Positions 1 through 11,338 of a DNA stretch of 64,000 nt are shown here, one piece after another. The DNA comes from Daphnia pulex (Eukaryota > Arthropoda > Branchiopoda > Diplostraca > Daphniidae), in assembly GCF_021134715.1 (NCBI RefSeq), contig NC_060025.1, positions 5,270,001 through 5,334,000 of the forward strand. Reading direction: 5' to 3'. The position numbers and the translations under genes were made by a program. The notes under the pieces are model-generated. The model did not search any database. It was not told the origin of the DNA and saw nothing but the letters and a program-made list of their open reading frames with translations. Each line of letters starts with the position of its first letter. The first letter of the stretch is position 1.

Positions 1-765
1 CTGTTCTACAGATTTCGATCAGCAAGCAGCGGCACTTTTTTTTGTCTTTTTGGAATATTTCGTTTCTTACTTCTTGTAAATTTTGTAAACAATGTATGAT
101 TTACAGCTGTGGCTGTCTCCCTGTCTGCCACATTTAGTATGTGCTAAACAGTAACTTTTCCAGTGCTTCCACTTCTGTTGTTTCTGGGATACGCCGTGGC
201 GTTGCCAGAAAACCTTATTTAAAGTTTTCTGTTTTCGAGGGAAAACCCCCCCAAAAAACCCTGTTCATTTCAATGAAAAAAAAAGAAAAAGAAAAGAAAT
301 TGAAAAAACAAAACGAATTTCTTTATTGCTTTTTGACAAGTGTTTGACTGGACATTTCCGAATAACATTCTCACATTGAAAAAGTTTTCACATTTTTTGG
401 GAGGTTGTTGGAAGTTAACGGTAAGAACATATAAAAGGTTAAAAACCCGGCAGTGGCCTAGAGTGGCACGGAATCTCCAATAATAATAATAATAATAATC
501 AAACTTAATGCCATTCGATAGAGCTCGTTAAGCCGATTCGAATGGTATATGGGAAAGTTTGTGCAAATGAACGCATCCCTGAGTAAATCGACTTTAAAGT
601 TTTTGGTTTACCGGGCTTCCGTAGCGTCCTTGGCCGCCCCTTTGCGCACCCCTGAGCCCACCCCTCGTCCCTTGAGGGATCACCCCTATTTTATTTTGCG
701 GTACCTGAGAGCCTTTTTAGTGTTTTTATGTATTTGAAGTCCGTCTTTCCATAATTGTGGCCACC
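1..765. other. No gene seen; short (AAT)n microsatellite inside
   Basis: No open frame here resembles a known protein. An AAT trinucleotide run sits at about 479-499. The short frames in this stretch show no domain or splice-site support. Confidence 0.6.
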
Positions 766-1194
766 CTATGCGACTCCATCAGTCATCGGCTTACCCTGAC
801 GGTTGTTATTGGTATTGCGACCCCTCAACATTCCATTTGCAATGGAGACATTAGCCTTAACGGACTTAACTTTATCGACAAGTGTTTTAGGGATAAGGAC
901 ACTAGAAGCAGAATGATCTTCGTAAGACCCCCAATGCTTGATTCGAAGGAGAGAACAAACAGTTAGATTGTGAAGCGGATTACGATGGTCCGTTTTGATC
1001 AGTTTAAAAGCACTAAATTCCCGTTCAGCTATAACATTGCTGAACGGCATGGAAAACAGAAAGTCAATACAAATGCTGAGATTGGGAAATCTAGGCTTCC
1101 CGTCGATCTTTAAAGACAGCACTCTGTTCCAATACGTTTCGGTGTCAAGAACTCTAACCTCATGACAACATTGTCGTCTGGGGAATTGGAACAA
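766..1194 (-). pseudogene. hAT-family transposase relic, C-terminal dimerisation domain
   Basis: The reading frame contains a block resembling the hAT C-terminal dimerisation region: a Pro-Asn-Leu-Ser start (FPNLS), a hydrophobic helix, then AEREFSAFKLIKTDHRNP and LLRIK. This matches the hAT pattern of 'PNLS ... ERxFS ... KLIKTxxRNxL ... LLxIK'. In hAT elements this domain lets the DDE transposase oligomerise. The catalytic core upstream (higher coordinates) is absent. An overlapping frame at 1110-1334 may carry a few more residues but shows no catalytic motif. There is no intact start, and no terminal inverted repeats were found. It is best read as a decayed 3' fragment. Confidence 0.6.
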
Positions 1195-2104
1195 GCTTCA
1201 GCGATTTGAAAGTGGAAGCACTGAACTTTTTCCATAATTGCCATCGTGAATCGTGATTTTATCAGAGCACAGTGATAGAGAGTATGGTGAAGCAATGTTG
1301 TAAATTTAGAAATAGAAATTTTTTTATTGCACATTTAATGTAAATTTTATGAAATTATACAGAAGTCTCTGTCCCCTGCTTTGTTCCGCTGCTGGTTGTG
1401 ATTCCAAGAGTACTCTCAGCCTGGAACCATCGAAAGAAATGTCAGTGATTGTGTGTTTTCTAGAAGGTAAAAAAACATTATGTTTTCTGTATAATTTAAT
1501 TAAACAGTAAAATTCACTTATATTTTAAAATGCAGATTGGTTTGATCTCAGTGCTCCCTCATTGTGATGCCTCAACCCTAACTGCAATTATCATAAAGAA
1601 CCTGTTCTGTCGTTAGGAGAATATTTTTTTTATAAAGGCGTACTCGTATAGCGAGTGTTTCCTGTGTATTACAGTAGAAATATTTACAATTCCAGCGTTA
1701 AGCTTTATAATAACGAAAACAATAACACACATCGTTACTTCAATCCGGAGGAAGGGAGGTAAAAAGAAAAGGAGGAAAGAAGAAAAGTTAAGCATGGTCA
1801 ATGGGGCGGTATCGATTGTCTCTTAGTCTTCAAATCGAGCCATCTTTTGGGGATGGCCCGACTTCAGTCAGAGCCGCCCGACTTTTGCTATGTTTCCTAT
1901 CTCTTTAGTCTGAGGGACGAAAAATGACATGAACCCCACCATTGGTAGAGTCTAGTCACAAGATTTGAAGGTACTCTGGCCAAGCGACAGAGTCCGGACT
2001 GGCTCCTCGTCCTCGAGTCTGGTCGGTCATTTAAGAACGGCCTTACTCTTGTCGGAGTTACCCGGCTCATTTCCAAAATTAGCGTGTGGGATTTATCGGC
2101 TTAT

Positions 2105-3717
2105 TCGATACAGAAACGATGGGAAACGGTTATGAAGTTTACCATTTCGTCCCAGAGGATTTTATTTTGTGGGATAAGAGATAGATCGGGTGGCCAAGCG
2201 GCTTATAATGATAAGGTTTGATTTATGAAGGCTGATCTGGATGTGTGATGGAGGCTGCAGTGGAATAGAAAATGGGGTACTGTTTCACCATCCATTTGGC
2301 AGTCGCAAAGCGTTGACGCCCGTTTGCCTATTTTGGCCAGGTAGCCATTTAGTATTGAGTGGCCCGTTAGTATTTGGACAGTGGCTGCTCTCAGTCGTCG
2401 TTTGGTCAGCACCACTGAGTGTGTAATGGTGGAAAAGAATAATCTGGTTATCGGGGCAATTGATGACGTTACCCACTCGTTGTTCCAATCCAGCGTTAGC
2501 TTATCCCGTAGCGCGCTGCGACAGAAATACAGAAATGGGTGTAGTTGCAATTTTGTGGAGGCGGGTTAGATTACGGATTGATGCGACTATGTTGTTGACT
2601 ACAGCCGAGAATGAGAGGGCTATCGGGAAGTCGTCTTGCAACAATACTTTTAGGCCGATCCGTTCCTTGATAGAATAGTCGAGCGGTGAAATATTGGCAA
2701 GAAAAAGGGCTGACAGTGTCGAATTTGTTCTGAAGGACCTGGAAATAGCAATTATTAATGGTCGCTGAGCGGCCCGGAGTAGTTTAATGCACCAATTTTG
2801 TCTCAATGCACCACCCCAGACGATACAGCCATACAATAATTTGGGGAGGAATATGAATTTGTAAATTGTGATTAGTTTCTCTCGAGAAATGCCCCATGTG
2901 AGCCGGCAGCATTTGTTTACAATAAAAAATAAACGCTTGTTGCTAGTGTATTTCTTCATTGCGTGCTTACGCCAGTTCAACTTTGTGTCGATGGTGAGCC
3001 CGAGGTAAGTGCAGCTACTGGAGGGGTTAACTGGTGTGTTGTTTACATGGATTGGAGGGAGGCCTAATTGATTCCGTCGTCTACGAGAGAAAAATATGTA
3101 CACAGTTTTAACCGCATTGAATGCCAGCTTTGCCGCTGCACCCCACGAAATGGCGTGGTTGATCGAAGACTGCAGGTTCTTACGAGCTATCTTCGGGCCG
3201 TAATGTCACGTACAGAGAACCAGATCGTCAGTATAGGCTATGACTTTGTTGGCGAAAGAGAAATGCGTGTCTAGCAGGCTGTCTACCAGAACGTTCCAGA
3301 GAAATCGCGACAGTATACTGCCTCGTGGGCAGCCTAGGTCAACTGTAGTTAATAGGGTGGTGTCTGCGCATGACAGCTCTGCTTTGCTTGAATAGAGAAA
3401 ACTGCTAATAATTTTAATTAGGTAGAGGGGACAACCCTTTTTAGTAACCCGTTTAAGATCGTGGGCTGCCAAGCGGCGTCGAACGCGCTTTTGATGTCGA
3501 GGAACGCGCAGCAAGTGATTAGCTTCTTCTTAAGATTGCCTTCAATAAGTTGGACATGTGTCGATCCGGCTGACTCAGTCGATCGACCGACTCGAAAACC
3601 AATTTGGCTGTCGTTGAGAGAATATGTGTTATCTGGATTCTGGCCAGGTTCTCCAACTAGAAGTTGTACTCTTTTCACCAAGTCAGTTCTGATCCAATGG
3701 TTCCATTTAAAACACAA
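2105..3717 (-). pseudogene. LINE (Jockey/I-like) ORF2 relic: reverse transcriptase to C-terminal zinc region
   Basis: Successive minus-strand frames carry, in the expected order, pieces of a non-LTR retrotransposon ORF2. At 3717-3418 are the fingers/palm (GRSTESAGST, then FLDIKSAFDAAW with the first catalytic Asp). At 3514-3206 are the GCPRGSILS block and a catalytic box reading YTDD where YADD is usual. At 3103-2501 is the thumb/connection (YLGLTIDTKLNW). At 2550-2203 is the post-RT region ending in a Cys/His array (LCDCQ ... PHFLFHC). A WPPDLSLIP tail continues to about 2105. At least three frameshifts separate these pieces, so no protein is made. The region at 1800-2105 may be its 3' UTR. 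The same family appears at 7077-8590 and 21.5-22.3 kb on the + strand. Confidence 0.85.
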
Positions 3718-4170
3718 AACTCCTTCAACCGCTGCTATGAAATATATAGAAATGCTTGAAAAAATGTCGGCTGAATCAGTACGGGTAAGGACTCTAATGG
3801 TCTAATGTTTAAATAATTAATGAAACAAAAACATTTCATCGATCTAATTTATATTTCTGCATATTTGAGATGTCTACAATAAACCCCGTGATGTTGAAAA
3901 TAGCTAGTACGTCTTTCTCGCATTTTCGTCACAGGACCCATGGCGCACTCGCTCTCTTTTCTCTAGACGTAAGATTGGAAGTAAGAACAATTCCAGCATG
4001 AGTAACAAGGCGAGAAGGCTAAGTGGAATACGCAACATCAACAAGGTACCACCAAGATCACGTTATTTGTGATGGCCTATTTGAACTGGAAGGGGACATG
4101 GTACAAAACAATACCCCCACTGAACGAGAGGAACCAGTACAAGAGGCCACAGAAGAACTGAAACGAATAG

Positions 4171-4530
4171 ATCGCCGACCAATCCAGCTCCGAAGACGAG
4201 GAAGCAGACCAACACGAGAATCCATCAGGAGAACCCACGTCAGAGGATGGCGATGCCACCGAGGTCAACGAGGATTTACCGTATTCGCCAGAGGATCGCC
4301 CACCACCATACTCCCGATCGACACAGCGAGATTTGCCTTCCCCAACACCACCAGGGTCAAGCCAGATCCAAGACTCTTACGCAACACCGTTAGTCCTCCG
4401 GAGAGAGGAAGATTACCAACGTCATCGTCAGAAGCTGATTAGAAAATACACTCGCGCTTGCATGAACTTGTACTATAAGTACGAGTTCCATGCTGGAAAA
4501 TTGCGGCGCGCGAGAAGACAACATTATTAA
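4171..4530 (+). pseudogene. Tail of a probable retroelement ORF with a PPPY motif
   Basis: This is an open frame of 119 codons ending in TAA at 4528-4530. It has an acidic Ser/Glu-rich start, a proline-rich middle containing RPPPYS, and a basic tail rich in Arg, Lys and Tyr (REEDYQRHRQKLIRKYTR). A neighbouring frame at 4023-4170 appears to hold the preceding part, implying one frameshift. PPxY motifs bind WW-domain ubiquitin ligases and are common late-domain motifs in retroviral and retrotransposon Gag proteins. Here that role is only an inference. An LTR-like segment begins 170 bp downstream, which fits a terminal ORF of an LTR element. I do not recognise the family. Confidence 0.35.
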
Positions 4531-4698
4531 ACTAACACGTTTGTTTTGACCACACCAAGGCAAGAAGACAATATTTTTAAACAAATTCACATTTATTGTA
4601 CGTAACAAATCACTTTACAATGGGTAATGGTCTACTATTTTACTTTAAATAACTTAGAGTAGCAGCAATAATAAAAAAAACGACTTGTACTTACTAAG

Positions 4699-5063
4699 TG
4701 TGACCACCTTCTGATACCTGTTGCATATCCTGATTCGAAATCTTCACCGAGAAGGGAAAGAGTGTGAAGATCCCAGTCTTTATATCCTCATACCGGATGT
4801 CATGGTTCACCACACACGACCTTCACTACATCCCGGACATCCTGTGATTGTCTAGTACTACTAGACCAAGACACTTCCTTCCTGTGCTTTCTCTCTCTCT
4901 CTCTCTTGCACCATCACTACAAGTGATGAACAATCAGTTTCTCCCAATATATAAGCCCGACCTCTGCCTGTTCCCGGCAGAATCGTCACTGGCAGCTGTA
5001 AAACCCAGGTAATAATAAACGCAGTTACAAGTTTTCCTTTTTCTCATGTTTTGTATCATCACA
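4699..5063 (+). repeat. Possible LTR (TG...CA) with TATA box and polyadenylation signal
   Basis: The segment starts TGTGACCACC and ends in ATCATCACA. It contains a TATA-like TATATAAG at 4948-4955, a plausible start region about 30 bp later (near 4979), and an AATAAA at about 5014. This is the U3-R-U5 order of an LTR. A (CT)n run lies at about 4890-4907. No second copy was found in the window and no target-site duplication is evident, so it would be a solo or 3' LTR. Confidence 0.35.
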
Positions 5064-5338
5064 ATTGAAGTTGATATAAAAAAACGAGAAAAGATGAAAT
5101 GTAAATGTTGCGTAGAACCTTGCTTGTACACGCATTTTGATGTCGTGATGAAGCAATACCGATACGAGTCTGCCGGAAGGTAAAAGAACACGACAAAAAA
5201 ATATAAATTATTTCATGTGAAACTTTTTGTGTCTCTCACAGTGGCTACATGGATTTTCTGTATGGCAATGAAGCGATGGAATTGGACGGAGACTTTGAAA
5301 CGCATATTAAAATGATCACTTCGATCCAGCCGCAATAA
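5046..5338 (+). CDS. Candidate small spliced ORF (76 or 60 residues), unknown
   Basis: Two open stretches join in frame across a 62-bp GT-AG intron (5180-5241, acceptor CTCTCACAG), the same intron size as in the conserved BCS1 gene of this window. Starting at ATG 5046 gives 76 residues; the internal ATG at 5094 gives 60. The stop is TAA at 5336-5338. The N-terminal half is Cys-rich (MKCKCCVEPCLY) and the C-terminal half acidic. The 5' end overlaps the LTR-like segment, so it could be a chance ORF or the 3' exons of a longer, lost gene. No family is recognised. Confidence 0.2.
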
Positions 5339-5624
5339 GTACCCTATATTTTTATTAGATTTACAGGCCTGGTGCACACTAACATATGCTTATGCGGTCA
5401 TGTAGAAAAGAGGACACGATTCGTGTGGAAACATCACCTTCAAAGCAGGACGAGAAAGTAGATCTCGCTTTCGTACTCAAGATCACAAGATGAAACCGGT
5501 CTTGGCTCTGCTTGTTGTCGGCATTTAAACATTCTTGTTACAAGAAATTTAAAAACTGGAGAAAGCTACCATTTCGTGCATTACTTCCATTTAATTTTTT
5601 GGGCACTAAGAAATAGGATACTTA

Positions 5625-6395
5625 CAGTACCTACACAAAGTTTGGAAACACGGCGAGTGTTTCCGCGCTTCTAACACGGCGGCTTACGGCCAAAGTGTCT
5701 CCCTTTTTTACGCGATAACTCACGTTTGAGTTATCGCAAAGCAAATTTAAAAAAATCTTCTTGGTGAGATCTTTTAAATTTTTTAAAATAAACGCTGATT
5801 TTTGCCGATTTTTTCATTAAATGTTGATTTTTCTTCTCTCGTCGCGTGGAGCGTATCCTGCCCCGAGGGAAGAATAGAAGAGGGAAAACCGTCGGACCCC
5901 TTTGTTCTCTCCTTTTTCCTTCCCTCTATTCTTCCCCCGGGCTAGGATTTCGTCCCTGCGCCACGAAAATTAATCAGAATTTTTCTTTAAAAAATCGGCA
6001 AAAATCAGCGTTTAATTAAAAAAATTTGAAACTTTGACCAAATGAAGGCGACTATGTCGTCTACCGTTGGTGCAAGTTTCAAGTCATAATTGATTAATTT
6101 CAATTTTTTATGATTTTTTAACTAGCATACACTTTAGCTTGGAAACATATGGCAAGCGCGCCGATGTTTCCAAACTTTATATCTAGTCTTTTGGGGTATA
6201 AACTTCAATTCACTAAAATCTACAAAAAATCATGGTGAAAGGAAATTCTTTCCTCACCAAGAAGATTTTTTTAAATTTGCTTTGCGATAACTCAAACGTG
6301 AGTTATTGCGAAAAAAGGGAGACACTTTGGCCGTAAGCCGCCGTGTTAGAAGCGCGGAAACACTCGCCGTGTTTCCAAACTTTGTGTAGGTACTG
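5625..6395. mobile_element. Foldback/mariner-type non-autonomous element, 771 bp, TA target duplication
   Basis: The ends are near-perfect inverted repeats of about 143 bp (5625-5768 and 6253-6395), differing by roughly two or three positions. The termini read CAGTACCTACACAAAG. TA dinucleotides flank both ends (5623-5624 and 6396-6397), as in Tc1/mariner-type target duplications. A second, more diverged inverted repeat is nested inside (about 5793-6015), so most of the element can fold on itself. It contains no transposase frame and would depend on an enzyme in trans. Confidence 0.85.
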
Positions 6396-6493
6396 TATAT
6401 TTCTGTTATGATGTGATCTGTAACTATTCAACATTTGCTAAGATGTTGCTAAGCTATCTGTGGGACATTCCAATCACGAAGAATTTGATCGAG

Positions 6494-7014
6494 TGTGACG
6501 AATAAATTCAGGAATAAACGCAAATTGTTGTCTAATTAAAAACGGATAAAAATGTCTTGTTCTTGTCTTCTTTGTCTTCTAACATATATATAGTTATTGT
6601 AGTCAAATTCAGCGGAGTAGACTGATAAAACAATATAATTGGGTGAATTAAATAAAATAAATAGTTGAAATTAAAAAATCCCTCTCTTTTTTCTCAAAAC
6701 GGTGCCTAGTGCACCCTGATTGGCTGACATTTTTAAATTAAATTCTTTGGTTTCAATTAAATCAAAATCGATTCGATTGAACCGCTAGATGCACGATGAA
6801 AAGAGCTTTTTTGCCGTTTGGGAAATAAGAGAGATTTTTGAATTTCAATTACTTATTTCGATTAATTTCACCCAAGTATATTGTTTTATCAGTCTACTGC
6901 GCTGAATTTGACTAAAATAACTGTTGTATGTTTTGTTGGAATAAAACGCAAGAGATTTTTAATTGTTTTGAATCAGGCAATAATTTGCGTTTATTCCTGA
7001 ACTTATTCGTCACA
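6494..7014. mobile_element. Second foldback element, about 521 bp, palindromic
   Basis: The outer ends TGTGACGAATAA (6494) and its reverse complement (ending 7014) open an imperfect inverted repeat of about 190 bp per arm. It includes matching blocks at about 6600-6650 and 6865-6915 (TCAAATTCAGC on one arm, GCTGAATTTGA on the other). The centre is an AT-rich spacer without coding capacity. The termini differ from the element at 5625-6395, so this is another family. It lies only 98 bp from that element. Confidence 0.75.
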
Positions 7015-7076
7015 ATTACTATGAAAATTTTCAACTTCATCATCTATCTGTAAAAAAAGGTAAATAAAAAGAACTC

Positions 7077-8590
7077 GTGCTTGCCAAACTTGCTCTTGCC
7101 GATAAAGACACAAATCTTTTTGAGCTCACTTCGGTTGCCTCAAGCCGAGTCCCAAGTCACGTCCCATTGTCCTCTGCTCAGTTAACAAACGATAATCAGT
7201 CCTTCTCAATTGCGTCTGACCCGTTGGTTGCGCCTCCGAGTATAAAACTGCCTACTAACATACCGGTAAAACCATTTCTGATCGCTAGAGTCAGGGATAC
7301 TGTCTCTGTCAAATCAATCACAGAAAGTACTGTGGATGGCTTGCTTGGTCTAGAGGAGGAGAAAGGGGGTCCAGTCGTACAACAGTTGATCCGACAAAGC
7401 GGAAAAAAATTAGTAAAGTTAATCTTTAGGGGCGAATCCAACCGCGACAAAGCCTGAGAACTCCTGGACAGTCCAGCAGCAGAGAAGTTCTTCCAGAATG
7501 TCCATGCCCCGACGAAAAGCTACCCGGCCATTCTCAGGCTAAATGGTGTGTCCAGGATTAGTATGATTAGAGACGATGGTTCCATCGACAGCGCAGAACT
7601 ATTTAACGCTAGAACCAAGCAATGTTGTAACCTCATAGACAAGCTACATTCCGAAAATCCATTACTGAAAGGTAAAATTTCTAGTGTCAGAATCATTTTT
7701 AATCGCGCCGACTTCTCGTTAGTCAGATTAAGCCTTCTCTGCAAAGTCAGCCGAGATCAATATCTGAAACAGGGACGCTTAGAATTTAGATGCCGTCATT
7801 GAAGTAGACCATAATAAAGAGGTCAGATCCTGAAATCGCTGCCAAGGCTATGGGCACTTAGCCAGGTTATCTATCAAACCAGTTGCATGCGGCAAATGCA
7901 GCCAAGCGCACGCCACGTAGTCTTGCAATTTCTCCCACCCGAGCCTAAATTGCGCTTCTTGTTTTCCGAGTTGGGCATCTGGTTCTTATGTGTGTGTGGC
8001 ACATAAAAGTGTGGTAGCGAATTTCGTAAAGCACAATACATCTAACCAACCATGAGCTACCCCAAACCCTCTTTACGTCACCATTCTCTACAAAGATTCA
8101 AGTGCCTTCAAAAAAGCCTACGAAATTCCAAGCTAGCCGGTGTCTCCCTGTCTGATGTGATCCCAGAGAACAGTATCGATGTCATTTTGATTCAAGAGCC
8201 TTATGCGCTCTTCTCACCCACCCCACTCTGTCTGATATGACTCAGGGTTACATAGCGTTCCACGCTATCGGCTCTGACCATGCTTATGGTGCGCCCATAT
8301 TGGTGAAACTCTCTTTGGCTACTTCTTGCCGTGCAGTGTAAAGATGTGTCAGTAATCACATTTCAGTGGTGGACCTGCAGTCACCTAAATGTTCTGTCCG
8401 CTTCGTCTCGGTCTATCTTCGCCCATCTATCCCTGATTTCATGGCTTCTCTTCAAACGGAATTGACCCCGCTGATTACTACTCTCACAGTGTTGTCTGCC
8501 GACTCCAATGTCAAGAACAGACTCTGGAATTCTCCGTCAACTGATCAAAAAGGTGTTCGTTTGATTTGTTCTTGTCAGAAACAAGTTTAA
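7077..8590 (+). pseudogene. LINE 5' part: ORF1 (zinc knuckles) and start of ORF2 endonuclease
   Basis: ORF1 pieces run from 7077 to about 7960. A frame continuing to 7798 is followed by two Cys/His knuckle-like blocks (CQGYGHLARL near 7840 and CGKCSQAHAT near 7895), as in Gag-like ORF1 proteins of Jockey/I-clade LINEs. ORF2 begins near 8052 and shows the start of an apurinic-type endonuclease (SIDVILIQEPYA, Glu of the active site). A later block at 8366-8590 holds SADSNVKNRLWNSP and D-x-x-G-V-R. Stops and frameshifts interrupt both ORFs. The element ends abruptly where copia sequence begins at about 8620. Confidence 0.75.
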
Positions 8591-8623
8591 GATTGGCTAA
8601 TTGCAGCTTAGTGGATCTAAACT

Positions 8624-9463
8624 TTGTCCTTTTGGAAAAGAAAAGAAAAGGAATGCTGGCAATTTTGTGAGTCTAATCACATTAGAGCAAAATGCGAGCC
8701 TGCAAGCGCCGCCTGGAAGAAGAACAGGAAGAACGGGACCGTAAACGGAGAAGATACGATGAAAAGTATCAGAGACATGACAACGGATCCAGGAGGACTG
8801 ACAACAACGATCGGAGGCGTGATGACAGATATAAAAAAAAGATAACAGATCCCGGCGAAAGACAACAAGGACCGTAGAGGATTCAGCTACAAATCATCGA
8901 CGAGCGATAATGCTAATAAGTATGTTTAACCAAAGCCTAGTCATTATTCTCTGCCCTGTGTCCTATAATTTTTTTTTAAAGACCAACAGAGTGGTACGCA
9001 GACAGTGGAGCGAGTCAGCACATGACAGATAACAGATCTCTCCTCACCAACTTCGTACCTGTTGACAGCAGACAAATGGACTGTGTGTGGGATAGGAGAG
9101 GCATAGCTCGCTGTTGCGGGTCAAGGAGACGTCACAGTGGCCGCCACAGGAAAGACTATCTTTGGTATAAATGAACAACTCTCTCCATGTAGGAAGACTG
9201 ACTTCTTATTAACCAATGACCCAATTACAGGAACGATGAGGGGTGTGCTTTATGTTCCAGGACTAGGCATCAACCAATACTCAATTGGCCATGCTACTGC
9301 TGTGAGTCTTGATGTAATCTTCACCAACAACAGCGTCTCTTTCTCAAGAGATGAAGTCGTCATTATGGAAGGGAGGAGATCCGAGGAGAAGGCACTCTAC
9401 CACTTGGATATTGAAGTCGAAGAGCATGATTCCAAAACTGAAAGAGCGCTAACTGCCACTCAG
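8624..9463 (+). pseudogene. Copia retrotransposon fragment: gag knuckle, protease, pre-integrase
   Basis: A degenerate CCHC knuckle (ECWQFCESNHIRAKC, with spacing altered from the canonical form) is followed by a highly charged Arg/Glu/Asp-rich stretch. The aspartic protease start WYADSGASQHMTDN at about 8992 carries the catalytic D-S-G-A. From 9137 an open frame carries the rest of the protease and the GAG-pre-integrase region (GVLYVPGLGINQYSIG; ALYHLDIE). The order matches Ty1/copia polyproteins. At least two frameshifts occur (8700 and 9090 areas). The copia sequence stops at about 9463, where Harbinger sequence begins. Copia integrase of the same strand resumes at 19.8 kb. Confidence 0.8.
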
Positions 9464-9475
9464 GGGTTCGTTAAG

Positions 9476-10908
9476 TGGCAACGCATATTGTGCTCTTTTG
9501 CGCGATTGCTATGTTGCCAAATTTACCAAAAAATCATTAAAATGCGACTCAACTCGGATTTCAGACGATATTGAAGTCTTATTCACTGTGATTGATGTAT
9601 TCAATACAAAAATAATCGAAGAAATTATTTTGTTTTTGAACCAAGTTATTATCTTTTTCCAGTTAATTGGCGGTGAAGATGGTGATGCCAATGTTGTTCG
9701 AGAATTTCTTGCAAGGCGTAATTATGTTTTTGATGAACTTTTACAACACCAAAGAAGAGCTCGACAACGAGTAAATGCCAACAATGAAGTCTTCTTCACT
9801 AAATGCGTTGGTACGTGGTTTCAAGGATACCCTGAAGTTCAGTTTAAAAATGATTTTAGACTATAAAAATTGGTTTTTCAGGTTTGTTGACATACGAAGC
9901 TATTCACATTGTCAAATGTTTTTTATCATCTATGGCTTTGCGTTTTCAGAATCTTATTATTAAAGTTGGCCCAGTTATAAGAAGAGAAAACTTATACACT
10001 GGAATTCTGGTCACCGACGAGATGTTGATGACACTTTGGTGTCTCGCAAACAGAGAATCTTTCAGAGTACTATCACGACGTTTCGGTCTTAATCGTGGAA
10101 ACGTTCATTACATCGTTTTGAAGACTTTTCGACAAATTTCTACAATAGCCAACGTCTTCATTAGGTGGCCGACAATAGATCAATATGGGCCTCTTTCAGA
10201 AAACCCTCTTGCTAACACCATTGGTAAGAAATAATATTTCTAATTGAAGAGCTGTTTAAAAATAGTACCTAAATCTATGTAGGTTATCTTGACAGTTTTG
10301 AGGTAGAGATAAGGCAACCCCTTCAAAAATTGCCAGTGTATACGAGCAGAAAGTGCAAGACTACAGTAAAAGTGCAAGTTGTTGCAACAAGACAACTTAG
10401 GTCCATTGATGTCAGTGTTGGGTGGCCTGGATCGATGCATGATCCAAAAAAATTTCGGAATAGTTCGTTGTCATAGTCATTACAAGTTAGATTAGGCGAA
10501 AGAAACTTTCACCTATTGGCAGATACTGCCCATCCACTCAGTGTGTACATCATGGTGCTATTTAAAATAAATTGGGAACTGGAAGAACATGAAAACGCCT
10601 TAAACGTAGTCCTCAAGGCTGATCGTCAAAGTGTTGAGAGTTGGGCCATCGGGTTAAAAAGAATGAAATGGCGTCGGCTTAAATTTCTCGATTTTTCCAA
10701 ACTCGAAAACGCACATACAATGCTGATGGTTGCAGCGTGCTTGCACAACTTCAGTCTTGAATATGACGGTTGGATCAATGATGGGCCTATTGTTAACCTT
10801 GAACTTTATCTACACGAAGATGATGATTTTGAAAATGACGACGTTGAAGAAAATCTAATTGCAGGGATGGAAAAAAGAAGAGGAATGGCCGAAGATTTGA
10901 TTGTTTGA
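9476..10908 (+). pseudogene. PIF/Harbinger transposase (DDE_Tnp_4), element 1
   Basis: Exons can be followed by homology. At 9662-9810 (acceptor TTTTCCAG) is an N-terminal piece with DANVVREFLARRNYVF. At about 9950-10223 is the helical region with RRENLYTGILVTDEML and NRESFRVLSRRFGLNR. After a 59-bp GT-AG intron (10224-10282) come the diverged first-Asp area (near LDSFEVEIRQP), the second-Asp block DVSVGWPGSMHD, and the C-terminal block with LLADTAHPLSVYI, ADRQSVE and MKWRRLKFLD. The final open frame 10516-10908 ends with an acidic tail. PIF/Harbinger transposases cut and paste DNA with a partner Myb-like protein, which is encoded convergently at 11.3-12.8 kb. The diverged core and breaks near 10440-10500 suggest it is inactive. 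Confidence 0.85.
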
Positions 10909-11338
10909 GTTGAAACAACTTTTAGTTTGTATTGGTTTGACAATTATGTAATAAAGAAACGATACAAAATTAAATTGTTTTGTTACTTGCACAACTGAAA
11001 CACGAGAACGGTAAACCAAAGAAATGTTTTTAGTAAGTGAAGAAACTAATCATGTTATACTTCTAACAATAAAGAAAATAATTTTAACATAAATTTTGTT
11101 TGGGACCTTCAGCCGATAAAAACCAGGTTACACTTGACTTATTTTAACCAAAAAATGACTGCTTAAACAATGGACTAATTTGTCAAATGAAATAAATGAT
11201 TGCGAAAATGTGTTCTGTCCTGGCCAACCGTTGTAAAAATAATTTGTGTGGTCTGCTTGCTTCAATATTCAGTAATGAGATAAGAAATCCATCCAGAATA
11301 GAAAGATGTGTTGACGAGACCTATTACAAAAAAAAAAT

